The position numbers and the translations under genes are program-made. A DNA stretch of 64,000 nt, taken from positions 1 through 64,000 of the forward strand of contig CAJXUB010000003.1 of the NCBI GenBank assembly GCA_913061125.1, in the 5' to 3' direction. The notes below the pieces were generated by a model. The model searched no databases. It was not told the origin of the DNA and was given only the letters and a program-made list of their open reading frames with translations. This document shows positions 1 through 9,607 of this stretch, in pieces. The first letter of the stretch is position 1, and every line of letters starts with the position of its first letter. Source of the stretch: an uncultured Flavobacteriaceae bacterium (GTDB lineage Bacteria; Bacteroidota; Bacteroidia; Flavobacteriales; Flavobacteriaceae).

Positions 1-1
1 C

Positions 2-2758
2 CTTTTATTGATGGTATTTTCTTTAGTATCAATCTCCGCACAAACGGTGTTTATTTCGGGCACCCAACATTCCTCTATTCAGGCGGCTATAAATGCTGCT
101 TCTGATGGGGATGTCATTGATATTACTGGAGTTCACACCCTAACGACTGCTTTGGCCATTCCAGATAAAAGTTTTACCCTTAGGGGAACAGATCCAGCAA
201 CAGATATTATACAGGCTTCTGACACTGCCTATAGCGGCACCGATAGGGTCATTTCTTTATATCAACCTGCTTCACAAAGTGTAACCCTTAACATAGAGAA
301 TTTGGGAATCAAAAATGGGAATTCTAATTCACTTGGAATTAAAAGAGGTGGCGCCATATACATCGATCAGAATTTCAATGGATTGGTTTCAATTTCCAAC
401 TGTGTTATTCAAGGTAGTCGAGGAAGCGAAGGTGGTGCTATTGCATCTCTTGGTTGTGATGTTACAATTACAGACACGACCATTAAAGACAATACCGCTA
501 CTTCTGGTGGTGGACTTATTGCTACAGTTAATGCCAGTAACCCAGATATGGAAATAAATATATCCAGATCATTAATTTCAGGGAATTCTGCAAATAATGG
601 TGGTGGGATGTATATCAATGGAAACAATGGGAACAATGCCATTGAGGTTAACATTGACAATGCAACCATTACTGGAAATTCTGCCACAAGTGGAACAAAT
701 GGTGCTGGAGGAGGTGCCATTTGGGCTAAAGCAGCTAATTCGGCCTCTAATATTGATTTAAAACTAATTCATGTCACAATTGACAACAATAGCCATAGTT
801 CTGCTGCTAAAAATGGGTTGGCTTTTGCTGGAGGCGGCACTGCTTGGACCAATGTAGAGATATACAATTCAATTGTGGTTAATGCAGATGACATGACTCA
901 AAAAGCCATTAACTGGGTCAAAGCCAAACCTATAAACATTATAAATTCTATAATCGGGGGGAGTAATGCCGCTGGTACAGCCGTAGATGGCGCCAAAGCC
1001 AATGACTTTTTAGATGACAGTACAAAAAATAATCAAAAAGGAAAAACTGCAACACAGGCAGGGTTATCGGGAGGACTGAATTCCAATGGGGTTATAGAAA
1101 TTACTGAAGGAAGTGCTGCAGATAATCATTGTTCGGTAAGCATTCCGCCATCTACTGTCACGATTCCAACTCAGGACCAAAGAGGCTTTACAAGAGAAGG
1201 GACATCAGATGCGGGTGCTTTTGAATTTGGCGTTATTCATTACACCACTAATACAACGATTTCTTCGGACGAAACCTTTAGAAGTATTGAGGTCGAGTCT
1301 GGCGCAACCCTTACAGTTGACCCTTCAGGATCTATGGATGTTAGCGGCACACTGACAAACAACGGTTCAATTGTGATGCAATCTTCATCAACAACCTCGG
1401 CCGCATTGAAGGCCTCTTCCATTACAGGGACGGGGACTTATTCATATGCAAAGCATACGGCCAGCACATCGACCAACGATTTGATTTCAGCTCCATTTAC
1501 GGGGCAAAGTTTTTCAGATTTAATGGCTAATAATTCTAATACCATATACAGCAACCCTTCGGATAATACTCAATATTTATTCGGTTCTTATGATAACAAT
1601 TCAGGCGCTTACCTGGCTTACAATCTTAATACAGACGGCACTTTGCTAATGAATCCAGCTCAAGGATTTAGAGCTGGTAATATCAACTCAGAAAGCACCA
1701 TTACTTTTGAAGGAAATTTTCAAACATCCGATCAAACTATCGCCATAAATGTGGGTAGTGATCCTACATACGGCAAGTGGAATTTGGTTGGGAATCCATT
1801 TCCAAGTTATTTGAATTTATCGGATTTTATTGCAGACAACTCCAGTATTTTAGAATCAACTAATGTTGCAGTATATGCCTATGACGGAGATGACACTAAT
1901 GGCTCTGTATGGACCATTTATAGTTCAAATAATTCCTCTGGAATTACTATTGCTCCAGGGCAAGGATTTTTTGTAGCTTCAGGGTCAGCTGGAGGGAATT
2001 TACAATTTAATGTAGACACTCAATCGGTTAATGGTGGAGATGACTTTTTGCAACGTCAAGTGATGACCCCCGACACTCATTTTCAATTAAATTTAGAACA
2101 TCCCAACCAAGTCGCCACCACAACGTTTTATTTTAACCCCCATACTACACTGGGATTGGATCCTGGATATGATGTCGGAACTTTTGCCAACCAAACTTCA
2201 ATTTTTGGATTATTTTCCAGACTGGCTGATGCTTCTCACGAATCTGTTCAATTTGCTGTACAGGCCATTTCTAATGATTTGACTGAAACAGTTTCAGTCC
2301 CTCTAGGCGTGGTTGTTAATCCAGGCGTCGATTATGAGATTCGTTTGAACGATTCTTCAATTTTAGAGTCGGTTCAAGTGTATCTAAAAGATTATCATAC
2401 TGGTGCCTTAGTTTTACTTAACAATGGCAGCTATCAATTTAATACGAATACACCCTTGAATGGTTCCGGTCGCTTCGAATTGCGATTCAGCAATGGATCG
2501 CTCGGGAATGATCAGCCCACTATAGCAGAACATTTTAAGGCGATTCATCAGTTCGATACAGTATTAATCACAGGCGATTTTGAGTTTAATGATAAGATTA
2601 GAATCTATGACATGTTAGGCCGTTTGACCCTGTCATATACCGTTAATGGGAATGAAGATCAAATAAGACTACCGAAAGCTCAAATGGCACGCGGGGTTTA
2701 TTTGGCTCAACTCAACAGACAAGGTGAAATTCAAACCATCAAATTTATTATAAACTAA
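2..2758 (+). CDS. Right-handed beta-helix / choice-of-anchor secreted protein with T9SS type A C-terminal sorting domain (5' end truncated by window edge)
   Basis: The frame is open to the left edge (LLLMVFSLVSISAQ signal-peptide-like). Repeated G-G-A/G-I beta-helix turns; C-terminus ARGVYLAQLNRQGEIQTIKFIIN resembles a T9SS CTD. Confidence 0.8.
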   Translation, partial: LLLMVFSLVSISAQTVFISGTQHSSIQAAINAASDGDVIDITGVHTLTTALAIPDKSFTLRGTDPATDIIQASDTAYSGTDRVISLYQPASQSVTLNIENLGIKNGNSNSLGIKRGGAIYIDQNFNGLVSISNCVIQGSRGSEGGAIASLGCDVTITDTTIKDNTATSGGGLIATVNASNPDMEINISRSLISGNSANNGGGMYINGNNGNNAIEVNIDNATITGNSATSGTNGAGGGAIWAKAANSASNIDLKLIHVTIDNNSHSSAAKNGLAFAGGGTAWTNVEIYNSIVVNADDMTQKAINWVKAKPINIINSIIGGSNAAGTAVDGAKANDFLDDSTKNNQKGKTATQAGLSGGLNSNGVIEITEGSAADNHCSVSIPPSTVTIPTQDQRGFTREGTSDAGAFEFGVIHYTTNTTISSDETFRSIEVESGATLTVDPSGSMDVSGTLTNNGSIVMQSSSTTSAALKASSITGTGTYSYAKHTASTSTNDLISAPFTGQSFSDLMANNSNTIYSNPSDNTQYLFGSYDNNSGAYLAYNLNTDGTLLMNPAQGFRAGNINSESTITFEGNFQTSDQTIAINVGSDPTYGKWNLVGNPFPSYLNLSDFIADNSSILESTNVAVYAYDGDDTNGSVWTIYSSNNSSGITIAPGQGFFVASGSAGGNLQFNVDTQSVNGGDDFLQRQVMTPDTHFQLNLEHPNQVATTTFYFNPHTTLGLDPGYDVGTFANQTSIFGLFSRLADASHESVQFAVQAISNDLTETVSVPLGVVVNPGVDYEIRLNDSSILESVQVYLKDYHTGALVLLNNGSYQFNTNTPLNGSGRFELRFSNGSLGNDQPTIAEHFKAIHQFDTVLITGDFEFNDKIRIYDMLGRLTLSYTVNGNEDQIRLPKAQMARGVYLAQLNRQGEIQTIKFIIN

Positions 2759-2900
2759 AACGCTGATAAACCAACTACATTATGTGGTGTTTTTTAGGTC
2801 AGGGCTTCAGATTAATACGATTCAAAAAACATCATATTATCATGTTATACTTTGTTAAAATAAAAGTTTAACTTAATTTTACATCATTATATTAACCAAT

Positions 2901-3062
2901 ATGAAAACACCAGAAAATCATAAAATCAATCGAAAACAAGCGCTGAAGAAAATGGGTAAATATGCCGCACTTACTGCTCTTGGAACTTTTGTTATACTGA
3001 ATCCTAAAAAGGCACAGGCTCAATCACCACCAAACCCTGGAGATGACCCTTTTGCTGGGTAA
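2901..3062 (+). CDS. 53-aa micropeptide with Tat-like/secretory N-terminus: MKTPENHKINRKQALKKMGKYAALTALGTFVILNPKKAQAQSPPNPGDDPFAG
   Basis: Not in the supplied ORF track (too short). ATG at 2901, TAA at 3060-3062; basic region, hydrophobic core and AQA cleavage-like site; ends 3 nt before the ATG of the next gene. Confidence 0.7.
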   Translation: MKTPENHKINRKQALKKMGKYAALTALGTFVILNPKKAQAQSPPNPGDDPFAG

Positions 3063-3065
3063 ATC

Positions 3066-4178
3066 ATGTCAGCTTATAGTAAACCTGATTTCATTACTTC
3101 AGGAGATGAATTTTCATTAGCATACTTTTCAACGTCAAGTAATTTTTTGTTAGTTCAAGGGGATCTTGAAGTGTTTTTTTGTGACGCTTTAAATCCAAAT
3201 TTTGAGTGCTATAACGAGGTCATAGAAAAGCTGATTATTGATCATCCCGAAATGATCCAATGTTTTGTAGGATATAAGGAGGCGGGCATTTGTCCCCAAA
3301 AAATTACGAATATGGCCTCCAAACAAGGATTATTAACAGGGCAACTATCAACTGCAATTCAGTTGAGCCGTTCTTTTGTTAAGGTGCATTTTGAATCGGT
3401 GTCATTGAAACAAATTTTTTTAGCACCCTATGAGCACCTGATAATTGAAAGACCTGATCTAAAGGATTTTAATATTCTATCTTTTTATCAAAACAAAGGT
3501 CATATATGTATGGTTTCAAAATCGAATGAGATTGCTTATGCCTTAGAATTTGAATATCATAAATTACAAGCTCAATTTGCAAACACATTAATTGAGTATT
3601 ATCACAATTTAGAGTCAAACCCATGGCTGTGCTCTTTTCATGCTTGCGCAGTGCAAAAGAATAACAAAACGTATTTAATCTTAGGAGATTCTGGAGCGGG
3701 TAAGAGTACTTTAACGGCTCTTATGTGCGGAAGTGGATATCGTTTTGTGGGTGACGATTTGATTTTAATGGATTCTGAATTTAATATTTATGACAATCCA
3801 GCAGCCCTTTCAGTTAAAGAAAATTCTTGGAATATAGTATCTAAATACCATGAGAGATTTTCCACAATCAACGAGTCAAGTCGTACTAAAGGGAAGACCA
3901 AAATGAAGTATCTACCCCTTCATTTAATTCAAAATAATACGCCAAAGAAGCATAAAATAAGTGCTTTGATTTGGGTAAATTATAAATCAAATGTAAAAAC
4001 ACAATTAAAGCCTTTGAGCTCATTTGACATTTGCTCAAAATTAATTCCAGATACTTGGGTAAATCCAGACTCAAATTATCCAGAACTGTTTGCACATTGG
4101 CTCATTCAAACCAAAGGGTATCAATTAACGTATTCTGATTTTAGTTCCCTTGAAAGCATATTAAATGAAGATTTTTAA
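3066..4178 (+). CDS. HPr kinase/phosphorylase-like (HprK-related) P-loop protein
   Basis: Walker A GDSGAGKST followed by FVGDDLILMD, the arrangement seen in HprK C-terminal domains. Confidence 0.75.
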   Translation: MSAYSKPDFITSGDEFSLAYFSTSSNFLLVQGDLEVFFCDALNPNFECYNEVIEKLIIDHPEMIQCFVGYKEAGICPQKITNMASKQGLLTGQLSTAIQLSRSFVKVHFESVSLKQIFLAPYEHLIIERPDLKDFNILSFYQNKGHICMVSKSNEIAYALEFEYHKLQAQFANTLIEYYHNLESNPWLCSFHACAVQKNNKTYLILGDSGAGKSTLTALMCGSGYRFVGDDLILMDSEFNIYDNPAALSVKENSWNIVSKYHERFSTINESSRTKGKTKMKYLPLHLIQNNTPKKHKISALIWVNYKSNVKTQLKPLSSFDICSKLIPDTWVNPDSNYPELFAHWLIQTKGYQLTYSDFSSLESILNEDF

Positions 4179-4256
4179 TTTTACGCAATATGCTATTTTT
4201 TAGATTATATCTTTCAATGTTTAGAATAAATATTATTAGTTTTGTGAAAATTTTTT

Positions 4257-5015
4257 ATGATGTCCATTAAAGCTGTATTTCTTTGTTTAATTTCAATTAT
4301 TATCACTTCGTGTGCTTCAAAGAAAGACCTGTATTACCTTCAAGACATTGATCAAATGTCTTTAAAAAATGACTTTAAGTTTTTAAGTATTCAACCAGGG
4401 GATATTCTAGATATTCAAATCAAAGCTTTAAATCCTGAGAGTGTGTTGGTTTTTCAACGACAATCAGCTTTGACGCCTCAACAGGGACAATTACAAAACC
4501 GGGCGATTGATGGCTATCTTGTTGGAGAAGACGGGTCTATCACTCTACCACTTATTGGATCCATATCAACTTCAAAAAAAACTACCCAAACTCTAGCCAC
4601 AGACCTTCAAGATGCCCTAAGGCCATTCATAAAAGATCCAACGGTCAATATCCGCATATTAAACTTCAGAGTTTCTGTTTTAGGCGAAGTTAATAACCCT
4701 GGTACCTTTACCGTTTTGGAGGAGCGCATCAGTGTTCTTCAAGCGTTAGGTTTAGCGGGTGATCTCACCATCAATGGTAACCGAAATAATATAACATTGG
4801 TTAGAACTGCAAACGGTAAAACTGAAAATTACAACATTGATTTGACCAAATCAGAGTTCATGCAATCGTCATTTTACAATCTTAAACAAAACGATATTAT
4901 TTATGTTCAACCCAATACTGCTCGAGTTAAGTCCTCTGGTCTTGTGGGGAACACATCAACGTTAGTATCAATTCTTAGTCTTGCAGTAAGTTTATTTATT
5001 GTAATCACACGATAG
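4257..5015 (+). CDS. Polysaccharide biosynthesis/export outer-membrane lipoprotein (Wza-like, SLBB)
   Basis: Lipoprotein signal IITSCASKKDLYYLQD; 'QPGDILDIQIKALNPES', 'VSVLGEVNNPGTFTVLEERISVLQALGLAGDLTINGNRNNI'. Confidence 0.9.
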   Translation: MMSIKAVFLCLISIIITSCASKKDLYYLQDIDQMSLKNDFKFLSIQPGDILDIQIKALNPESVLVFQRQSALTPQQGQLQNRAIDGYLVGEDGSITLPLIGSISTSKKTTQTLATDLQDALRPFIKDPTVNIRILNFRVSVLGEVNNPGTFTVLEERISVLQALGLAGDLTINGNRNNITLVRTANGKTENYNIDLTKSEFMQSSFYNLKQNDIIYVQPNTARVKSSGLVGNTSTLVSILSLAVSLFIVITR

Positions 5016-5019
5016 TTTT

Positions 5020-7362
5020 ATGAATTCATCTGATAATTTTATTAACCAAGAAAACGATTCTGTTGATTTCGTTAAAGAAGTTAGATATTATTTATTTTTT
5101 TGGCCTTGGTTTTTGGCCTCTGTTATAGTATTTGGCCTTGGTACTTATGTATATCTTAGATATGCAGACACTGTTTATCAAACCAATGCTACTCTACAAG
5201 TTAAAGATGCCTCTTCCGATCCGTCTTCCTTTTTAACTGAAGGTGCCGGAGCAATGTTTAATTTCAACCGAGTTAAGATTGACAATTACATTGCTCAGAT
5301 TGGCTCAAAGCCCAATCTCTCTGTTATGACTGATCGTCTGGATTTGAGAACTCAGGTTTATGCTGTTGGACGGGTCAAACAAAGTCTTGCGTTTGGTGAT
5401 GAAATTCCCTTTGATATTGTGTTTAAAACCGAGCAGGACTATAATCAAATTCGATTGGTTTTGGAGCCCAAGGAAGGAGCCATTCAAATTGGTGAAGATG
5501 AAGAACTCCGGTTTAGTTTTTCGGAGCCATTCGAAACGGATGATTTTATTTTGATTGTTAATGGCAATGCCGTAGAGGATAGCAGTGAGTTTCTTATCAA
5601 ACGAAGTTCTAAGTCCAAAACCATCACGAGCCTGTCAAAGCAAATTGAAATTAATGCCAGCAGCAAAACAGGAGATAATATTGATTTGGCAGTTCAAGGG
5701 TCAAATATTGAGCGCAACGAAGCCATTATAAATACGCTCATTGATGTGGCTCACGAACAACAAATTACCGATAAGCAGGAAATTTTTGCTCTATCAATCG
5801 ATTTTATTAATAATAGGTTAGGATCCATAAAATCTGAAATTGATTCGCTCACCCTTAAAACAACAGGTTTCAAATCAGATAATCTAATTTTTTCTCCCGA
5901 AGCACAAACTTCCGCTGCACTATCCAACATCACTACTTTGGATCAAGAGCAGTTTAATTTAACAACCCAAAGGGCCCTGGCACAATCGCTAAAGCGCAAT
6001 CTGGATAATCAAAATGATTATAGTCTGTTGCCATCAAATATTGGCCTCTCTAGTGGCAATGTTAACGACTTGGTCGTTTCATACAATGAGTTGGTCTTAA
6101 AGCGCAAGAATTTATTGGCTGGAGCCACTAAACGTAATCCGCTCGTTGTTCAATTAAGTGATCAATTAAAAGATCTTAGGGGTAATATTTTTGAAAGTAT
6201 TAATAATTATATAAATAACATAGATACATCGCTGTCAAAGTATAAAGAGTTTAAAAATCGCACCAATTCTAAGGTTTCTAAAATCCCAGGGCTGGAAGCC
6301 TCGCTTTTAAGCTTTCAGCGGAAGTTTCAAATAGCCGAAAAGCTCTACTTGTTTCTTCTAGAGCGTCGTGAGGAAGCTTCAATCAGTTTTGAATCGACAT
6401 TACCAAATACCAGAGTTATTAATTATGCCAACACCGATTATATTCCTGTTGCTCCAAAAAAACAAATTTTAGCGTTAGCAGCTATTCTTTTAGGGCTCAT
6501 GATTCCTTTTGGGGTTCTCTACATTCTAAAACTTTTAGATACCAAAATCCATACCAGGGATGAACTTGAAAAGCTTATCCCCAATTTAGATATCTTAGGG
6601 GAGGTTCCTTATGTCCAAGAGAAGAAATCAGTTTTGGATTCTCGAGGAATCTTTGCCGAAGCCACTAGAGTGATACGATCCAACATCAGCTTTAAGCTTA
6701 AAGACGATGAACATTGTAAAGTCATATTGTCAACCTCAAGCATCAAAGGTGAGGGAAAAACATTGACTGCTTTTAACACTGCTGCTAGTTATGTCGCGGC
6801 AGGAAAAAAAGTATTGCTGATTGGTTCAGATCTTAGGAATCCTAAGGTGCACTCTTTGTTAGGTATTGATCGAAAATCTAATGATAAAGGGCTTAGTAAT
6901 TTAATCTCTAATGGTGTAAGTAAAGTAAACTCAGATTACTTTATTAAAATGGATTTATTTAACAGACAAATGGATGTGTTGCTCAGTGGTCCCATCCCTC
7001 CCAATCCTGCAGAGCTTTTGGGGTCCGAGTCATTTGAATCTCTATTGAATGAGCTTAAGCAGTCCTACGATTATATTGTCATTGACTCTGCACCACTAGT
7101 TCTTGTCAGCGACTCCATACCTCTACTTAAGTTGTCCGATTTGGTATTGTACACCGTTAGAGCTCACTACTCTGATAAAAAATTAATTCCTTTCATTAAG
7201 AGCCTAGTGGAAGATGATAAAGTTAGCACTATCGGTATTGTTCTAAACGGGGTTAAAGCCGGGGCCAAGTCATACTACAAATACGGATACAGCTACCGTT
7301 ACAGCTATCAGTACAAATATAACTACGGCTACGGCTACGGCTACGGGGAAGATCAATCTTAG
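5020..7362 (+). CDS. Wzc-like polysaccharide co-polymerase / BY-family tyrosine kinase
   Basis: N-terminal Wzz-like region, GNVR-like region, Walker A-like 'STSSIKGEGKTLTAFN', Walker A' 'VLLIGSDLRNPKVH', Walker B 'YDYIVIDSAPLVLVSDSIPL', Tyr-rich C-terminal tail. Confidence 0.92.
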   Translation: MNSSDNFINQENDSVDFVKEVRYYLFFWPWFLASVIVFGLGTYVYLRYADTVYQTNATLQVKDASSDPSSFLTEGAGAMFNFNRVKIDNYIAQIGSKPNLSVMTDRLDLRTQVYAVGRVKQSLAFGDEIPFDIVFKTEQDYNQIRLVLEPKEGAIQIGEDEELRFSFSEPFETDDFILIVNGNAVEDSSEFLIKRSSKSKTITSLSKQIEINASSKTGDNIDLAVQGSNIERNEAIINTLIDVAHEQQITDKQEIFALSIDFINNRLGSIKSEIDSLTLKTTGFKSDNLIFSPEAQTSAALSNITTLDQEQFNLTTQRALAQSLKRNLDNQNDYSLLPSNIGLSSGNVNDLVVSYNELVLKRKNLLAGATKRNPLVVQLSDQLKDLRGNIFESINNYINNIDTSLSKYKEFKNRTNSKVSKIPGLEASLLSFQRKFQIAEKLYLFLLERREEASISFESTLPNTRVINYANTDYIPVAPKKQILALAAILLGLMIPFGVLYILKLLDTKIHTRDELEKLIPNLDILGEVPYVQEKKSVLDSRGIFAEATRVIRSNISFKLKDDEHCKVILSTSSIKGEGKTLTAFNTAASYVAAGKKVLLIGSDLRNPKVHSLLGIDRKSNDKGLSNLISNGVSKVNSDYFIKMDLFNRQMDVLLSGPIPPNPAELLGSESFESLLNELKQSYDYIVIDSAPLVLVSDSIPLLKLSDLVLYTVRAHYSDKKLIPFIKSLVEDDKVSTIGIVLNGVKAGAKSYYKYGYSYRYSYQYKYNYGYGYGYGEDQS

Positions 7363-8090
7363 TTGTTAAATAACATCAGATGGTTTTCTCTTAGTCCATC
7401 CCATGCCATCAATTCTTTTTTATCGAGTTTAAGATTATGGAGTTGCTTTAATTGGTAAGGATTGTGAGCATCAGTACAAACAAAGTCGTAAACTCCATGT
7501 TTAAGCCAATTTGACGCTTTTTTTTGGATGTCCTTTCCATAGTATCCCAACAACGATAATGCATTGAGTTGCATTTTGGCGCCTTTTTGTTTGAGGTCTT
7601 TAACCTGATTGATATTTTTCAAGGTGGTGTATCGTTCTGGGTGAGCCAGAATGGGTAAATATTCTTTGTTTAGTAGTACAAATAGGGCTTCATCTAATAT
7701 GTTTAGTGCTCCAAAAAATGGAATTTCAAGCAGTAAGTAGCTTCTAAAACAAGGTAATAATACGTGGCCTTTGTTCACCTCAGCCATAAAAAATTCATCA
7801 ACCATATATTCTGCAGAATACCCTCTCAAATTTACGGGATGGCTTTTCGCAGCATTTTGAAGTAAATCAAAAGCATTTGAAATTGTATCGGGGGTGTTGG
7901 GATAAAGGTCTTTGTAAATGTGTGGGGAGGCAATAAGGGTATTAATTTCGAGTTGCTCGAACAAATTGAGCATTTCTAACGACTGGGCTATGGATTTACT
8001 ACCATCATCAATTCCCGGAAGTATATGGTTATGAAAATCAATAAGACCTTTAAATAGGGCTTGTTTCTTTTTCTTGAACAAAAATATCAT
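7359..8090 (-). CDS. PHP-family protein-tyrosine phosphatase (CpsB/YwqE-like)
   Basis: 'DFHNHILPGIDDGSKS', 'ASPHIYKDLYPN', 'LAHPERY', 'VCTDAHN'. Confidence 0.9.
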   Translation of the reverse strand: MIFLFKKKKQALFKGLIDFHNHILPGIDDGSKSIAQSLEMLNLFEQLEINTLIASPHIYKDLYPNTPDTISNAFDLLQNAAKSHPVNLRGYSAEYMVDEFFMAEVNKGHVLLPCFRSYLLLEIPFFGALNILDEALFVLLNKEYLPILAHPERYTTLKNINQVKDLKQKGAKMQLNALSLLGYYGKDIQKKASNWLKHGVYDFVCTDAHNPYQLKQLHNLKLDKKELMAWDGLRENHLMLFNN

Positions 8091-8197
8091 AATTTTTAAA
8101 CTTACTAAATATAATAAAAAGACCAGTCATTCAACTAATCTCTTTGTTGTTAATCTACAAAAAAATAATTTTTTTATTTACGTATATAGTGCAAAGT

Positions 8198-8231
8198 AGA
8201 TCTCCTTTTGAAATTTATTGGAGACCTTTTT
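8198..8231 (+). terminator. Terminator-like hairpin without an annotated upstream + strand gene
   Basis: agatctcc...ggagacct (8-bp arms, one mismatch) followed by a T run. Confidence 0.4.
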
Positions 8232-8353
8232 AAAGTTTATAAGACCCTCGTATCTGATTATTGGACTATTAAATAAGCGATTATTCAATAAATATTCACA
8301 TTCAAAAAGGCAGAATTAATTTATTTGTTGTAAATTGAAAGAAATTATTACCA

Positions 8354-8449
8354 ATGGATGCTTGTCAAATTGTCTGTTTCTTTGCAATTTTTGTTAGCAT
8401 CTGTGTATCTGTTTGGATGCTAGCAATGATCAAAGAAATTAACTCCTAA
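8354..8449 (+). CDS. Possible 31-aa single-TM micropeptide MDACQIVCFFAIFVSICVSVWMLAMIKEINS
   Basis: Short ORF with a hydrophobic core in a ~400 bp intergenic gap; not in ORF track. Confidence 0.25.
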   Translation: MDACQIVCFFAIFVSICVSVWMLAMIKEINS

Positions 8450-8497
8450 ATCAGATATTTTCAACTTAATAGACTGTGTTTTAAAATTGATTTAAAA

Positions 8498-8926
8498 ATG
8501 AAAAAAGTTGTATTACTCTCCGCGTTATTTATCGCGGGTTGTGCCAGTGACGCTGATTCTGAGGATAATCCACTTCCAGCTCACACAATTGAAGGAAAAT
8601 GGGTATATCCAGCAAACACCCCTTTTGTAAATGATCAAGGCATTTCAAACACCATGTACTTGTTCAAAGATGGCATAAGGTATACTTATTACTGCATTTC
8701 TGAAATGTCAGAGGATTGCGAATCTTTGTATGAATCGTTTGAAGCAGGAGATGGAAATCACATTCCCGGAACCAATCCCTATACATTTAATAACGATACA
8801 TTAACTGTTGATTTGCATTTTGGGAATACCCTAACCACCTCACTCACGTTTGAATGCAACGGAAATAAGGTAAATTTTCAAGAATCCGATTTTAGCCTAA
8901 CCCGGTTAGGAACCACTTGTAACTAA
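8498..8926 (+). CDS. Small lipoprotein of unknown function
   Basis: Lipobox MKKVVLLSALFIAGCASDADSEDN. Confidence 0.7.
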   Translation: MKKVVLLSALFIAGCASDADSEDNPLPAHTIEGKWVYPANTPFVNDQGISNTMYLFKDGIRYTYYCISEMSEDCESLYESFEAGDGNHIPGTNPYTFNNDTLTVDLHFGNTLTTSLTFECNGNKVNFQESDFSLTRLGTTCN

Positions 8927-8940
8927 CACAAGACAAACCC

Positions 8941-9165
8941 CTATTTGGAAGATGTTGTTTTGAAGACAGCTTTAGCTTGCGTCCATAGCCAAAGCCCAGT
9001 GTAGGCAACTGCCATAAAAAGGATAGTGTAAACAACCAAAGCAACAATGTTGCCTTTTTCCAAAAATAAATCCGAAATGGAATGCGTTTCATAATCCAAA
9101 ACTCCCACAAGAATTGCGCAACTTAAACAAGCCAAAAAAATAAAAAAATGTGTTTTTGATTTCAT
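8941..9165 (-). CDS. Small membrane protein, unknown function
   Basis: 74 aa with two hydrophobic segments. Confidence 0.5.
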   Translation of the reverse strand: MKSKTHFFIFLACLSCAILVGVLDYETHSISDLFLEKGNIVALVVYTILFMAVAYTGLWLWTQAKAVFKTTSSK

Positions 9166-9261
9166 CGACTATAAATGTACATTTTTTTAATTTACCACGG
9201 TTTTGTTTCTCGATTATTTGATTTAATCGTAATATTGCAATAAATTAAACAATAACCCATT

Positions 9262-9591
9262 ATGGGATTGGCCAAAACAGAAATATTTTCAAAGTCCCAA
9301 AACGATATTGCCAACTGGGCCAAGGTTTTGGGGCATCCTGCACGAGTGGCTATTTTGCAACATTTGTTCAAAATAAACAGTTGTATTTGCGGTGATTTGG
9401 TCTTAGAAATTGGTCTAGCACAAGCTACTATTTCGCAACACCTCAAAGAACTAAAAACCCTTGGCCTAATCCAAGGAACCGTTGAGGGCACCAGCGTTTG
9501 CTACTGTATTAATCCTGAAAATTGGCTTAAAATGAAACACATCCTGACAGATTTTCTAAATCAAGATGCATTTGAAAACCCTTGTTGCTAA
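9262..9591 (+). CDS. arsR: ArsR-family metalloregulator
   Basis: wHTH 'IGLAQATISQHLKELKTLGLIQG' with 'NSCICGDLV' near the position of the metal-binding ELCVCDL motif; precedes arsenate/arsenite genes. Confidence 0.85.
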   Translation: MGLAKTEIFSKSQNDIANWAKVLGHPARVAILQHLFKINSCICGDLVLEIGLAQATISQHLKELKTLGLIQGTVEGTSVCYCINPENWLKMKHILTDFLNQDAFENPCC

Positions 9592-9607
9592 TCACAAAAA
9601 CCAATCT

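Noticed and set aside
4237-4244. TAGTTTTG as a promoter for the Wza-like gene
   Set aside because: Matches the -7 element but lacks a suitably spaced TTG and lies only about 12 nt before the start codon.
9214-9255. GATTA/TAATC and ATTGCAAT symmetrical sequences upstream of arsR as an ArsR operator
   Set aside because: Short AT-rich symmetries without a defined operator consensus; insufficient support.
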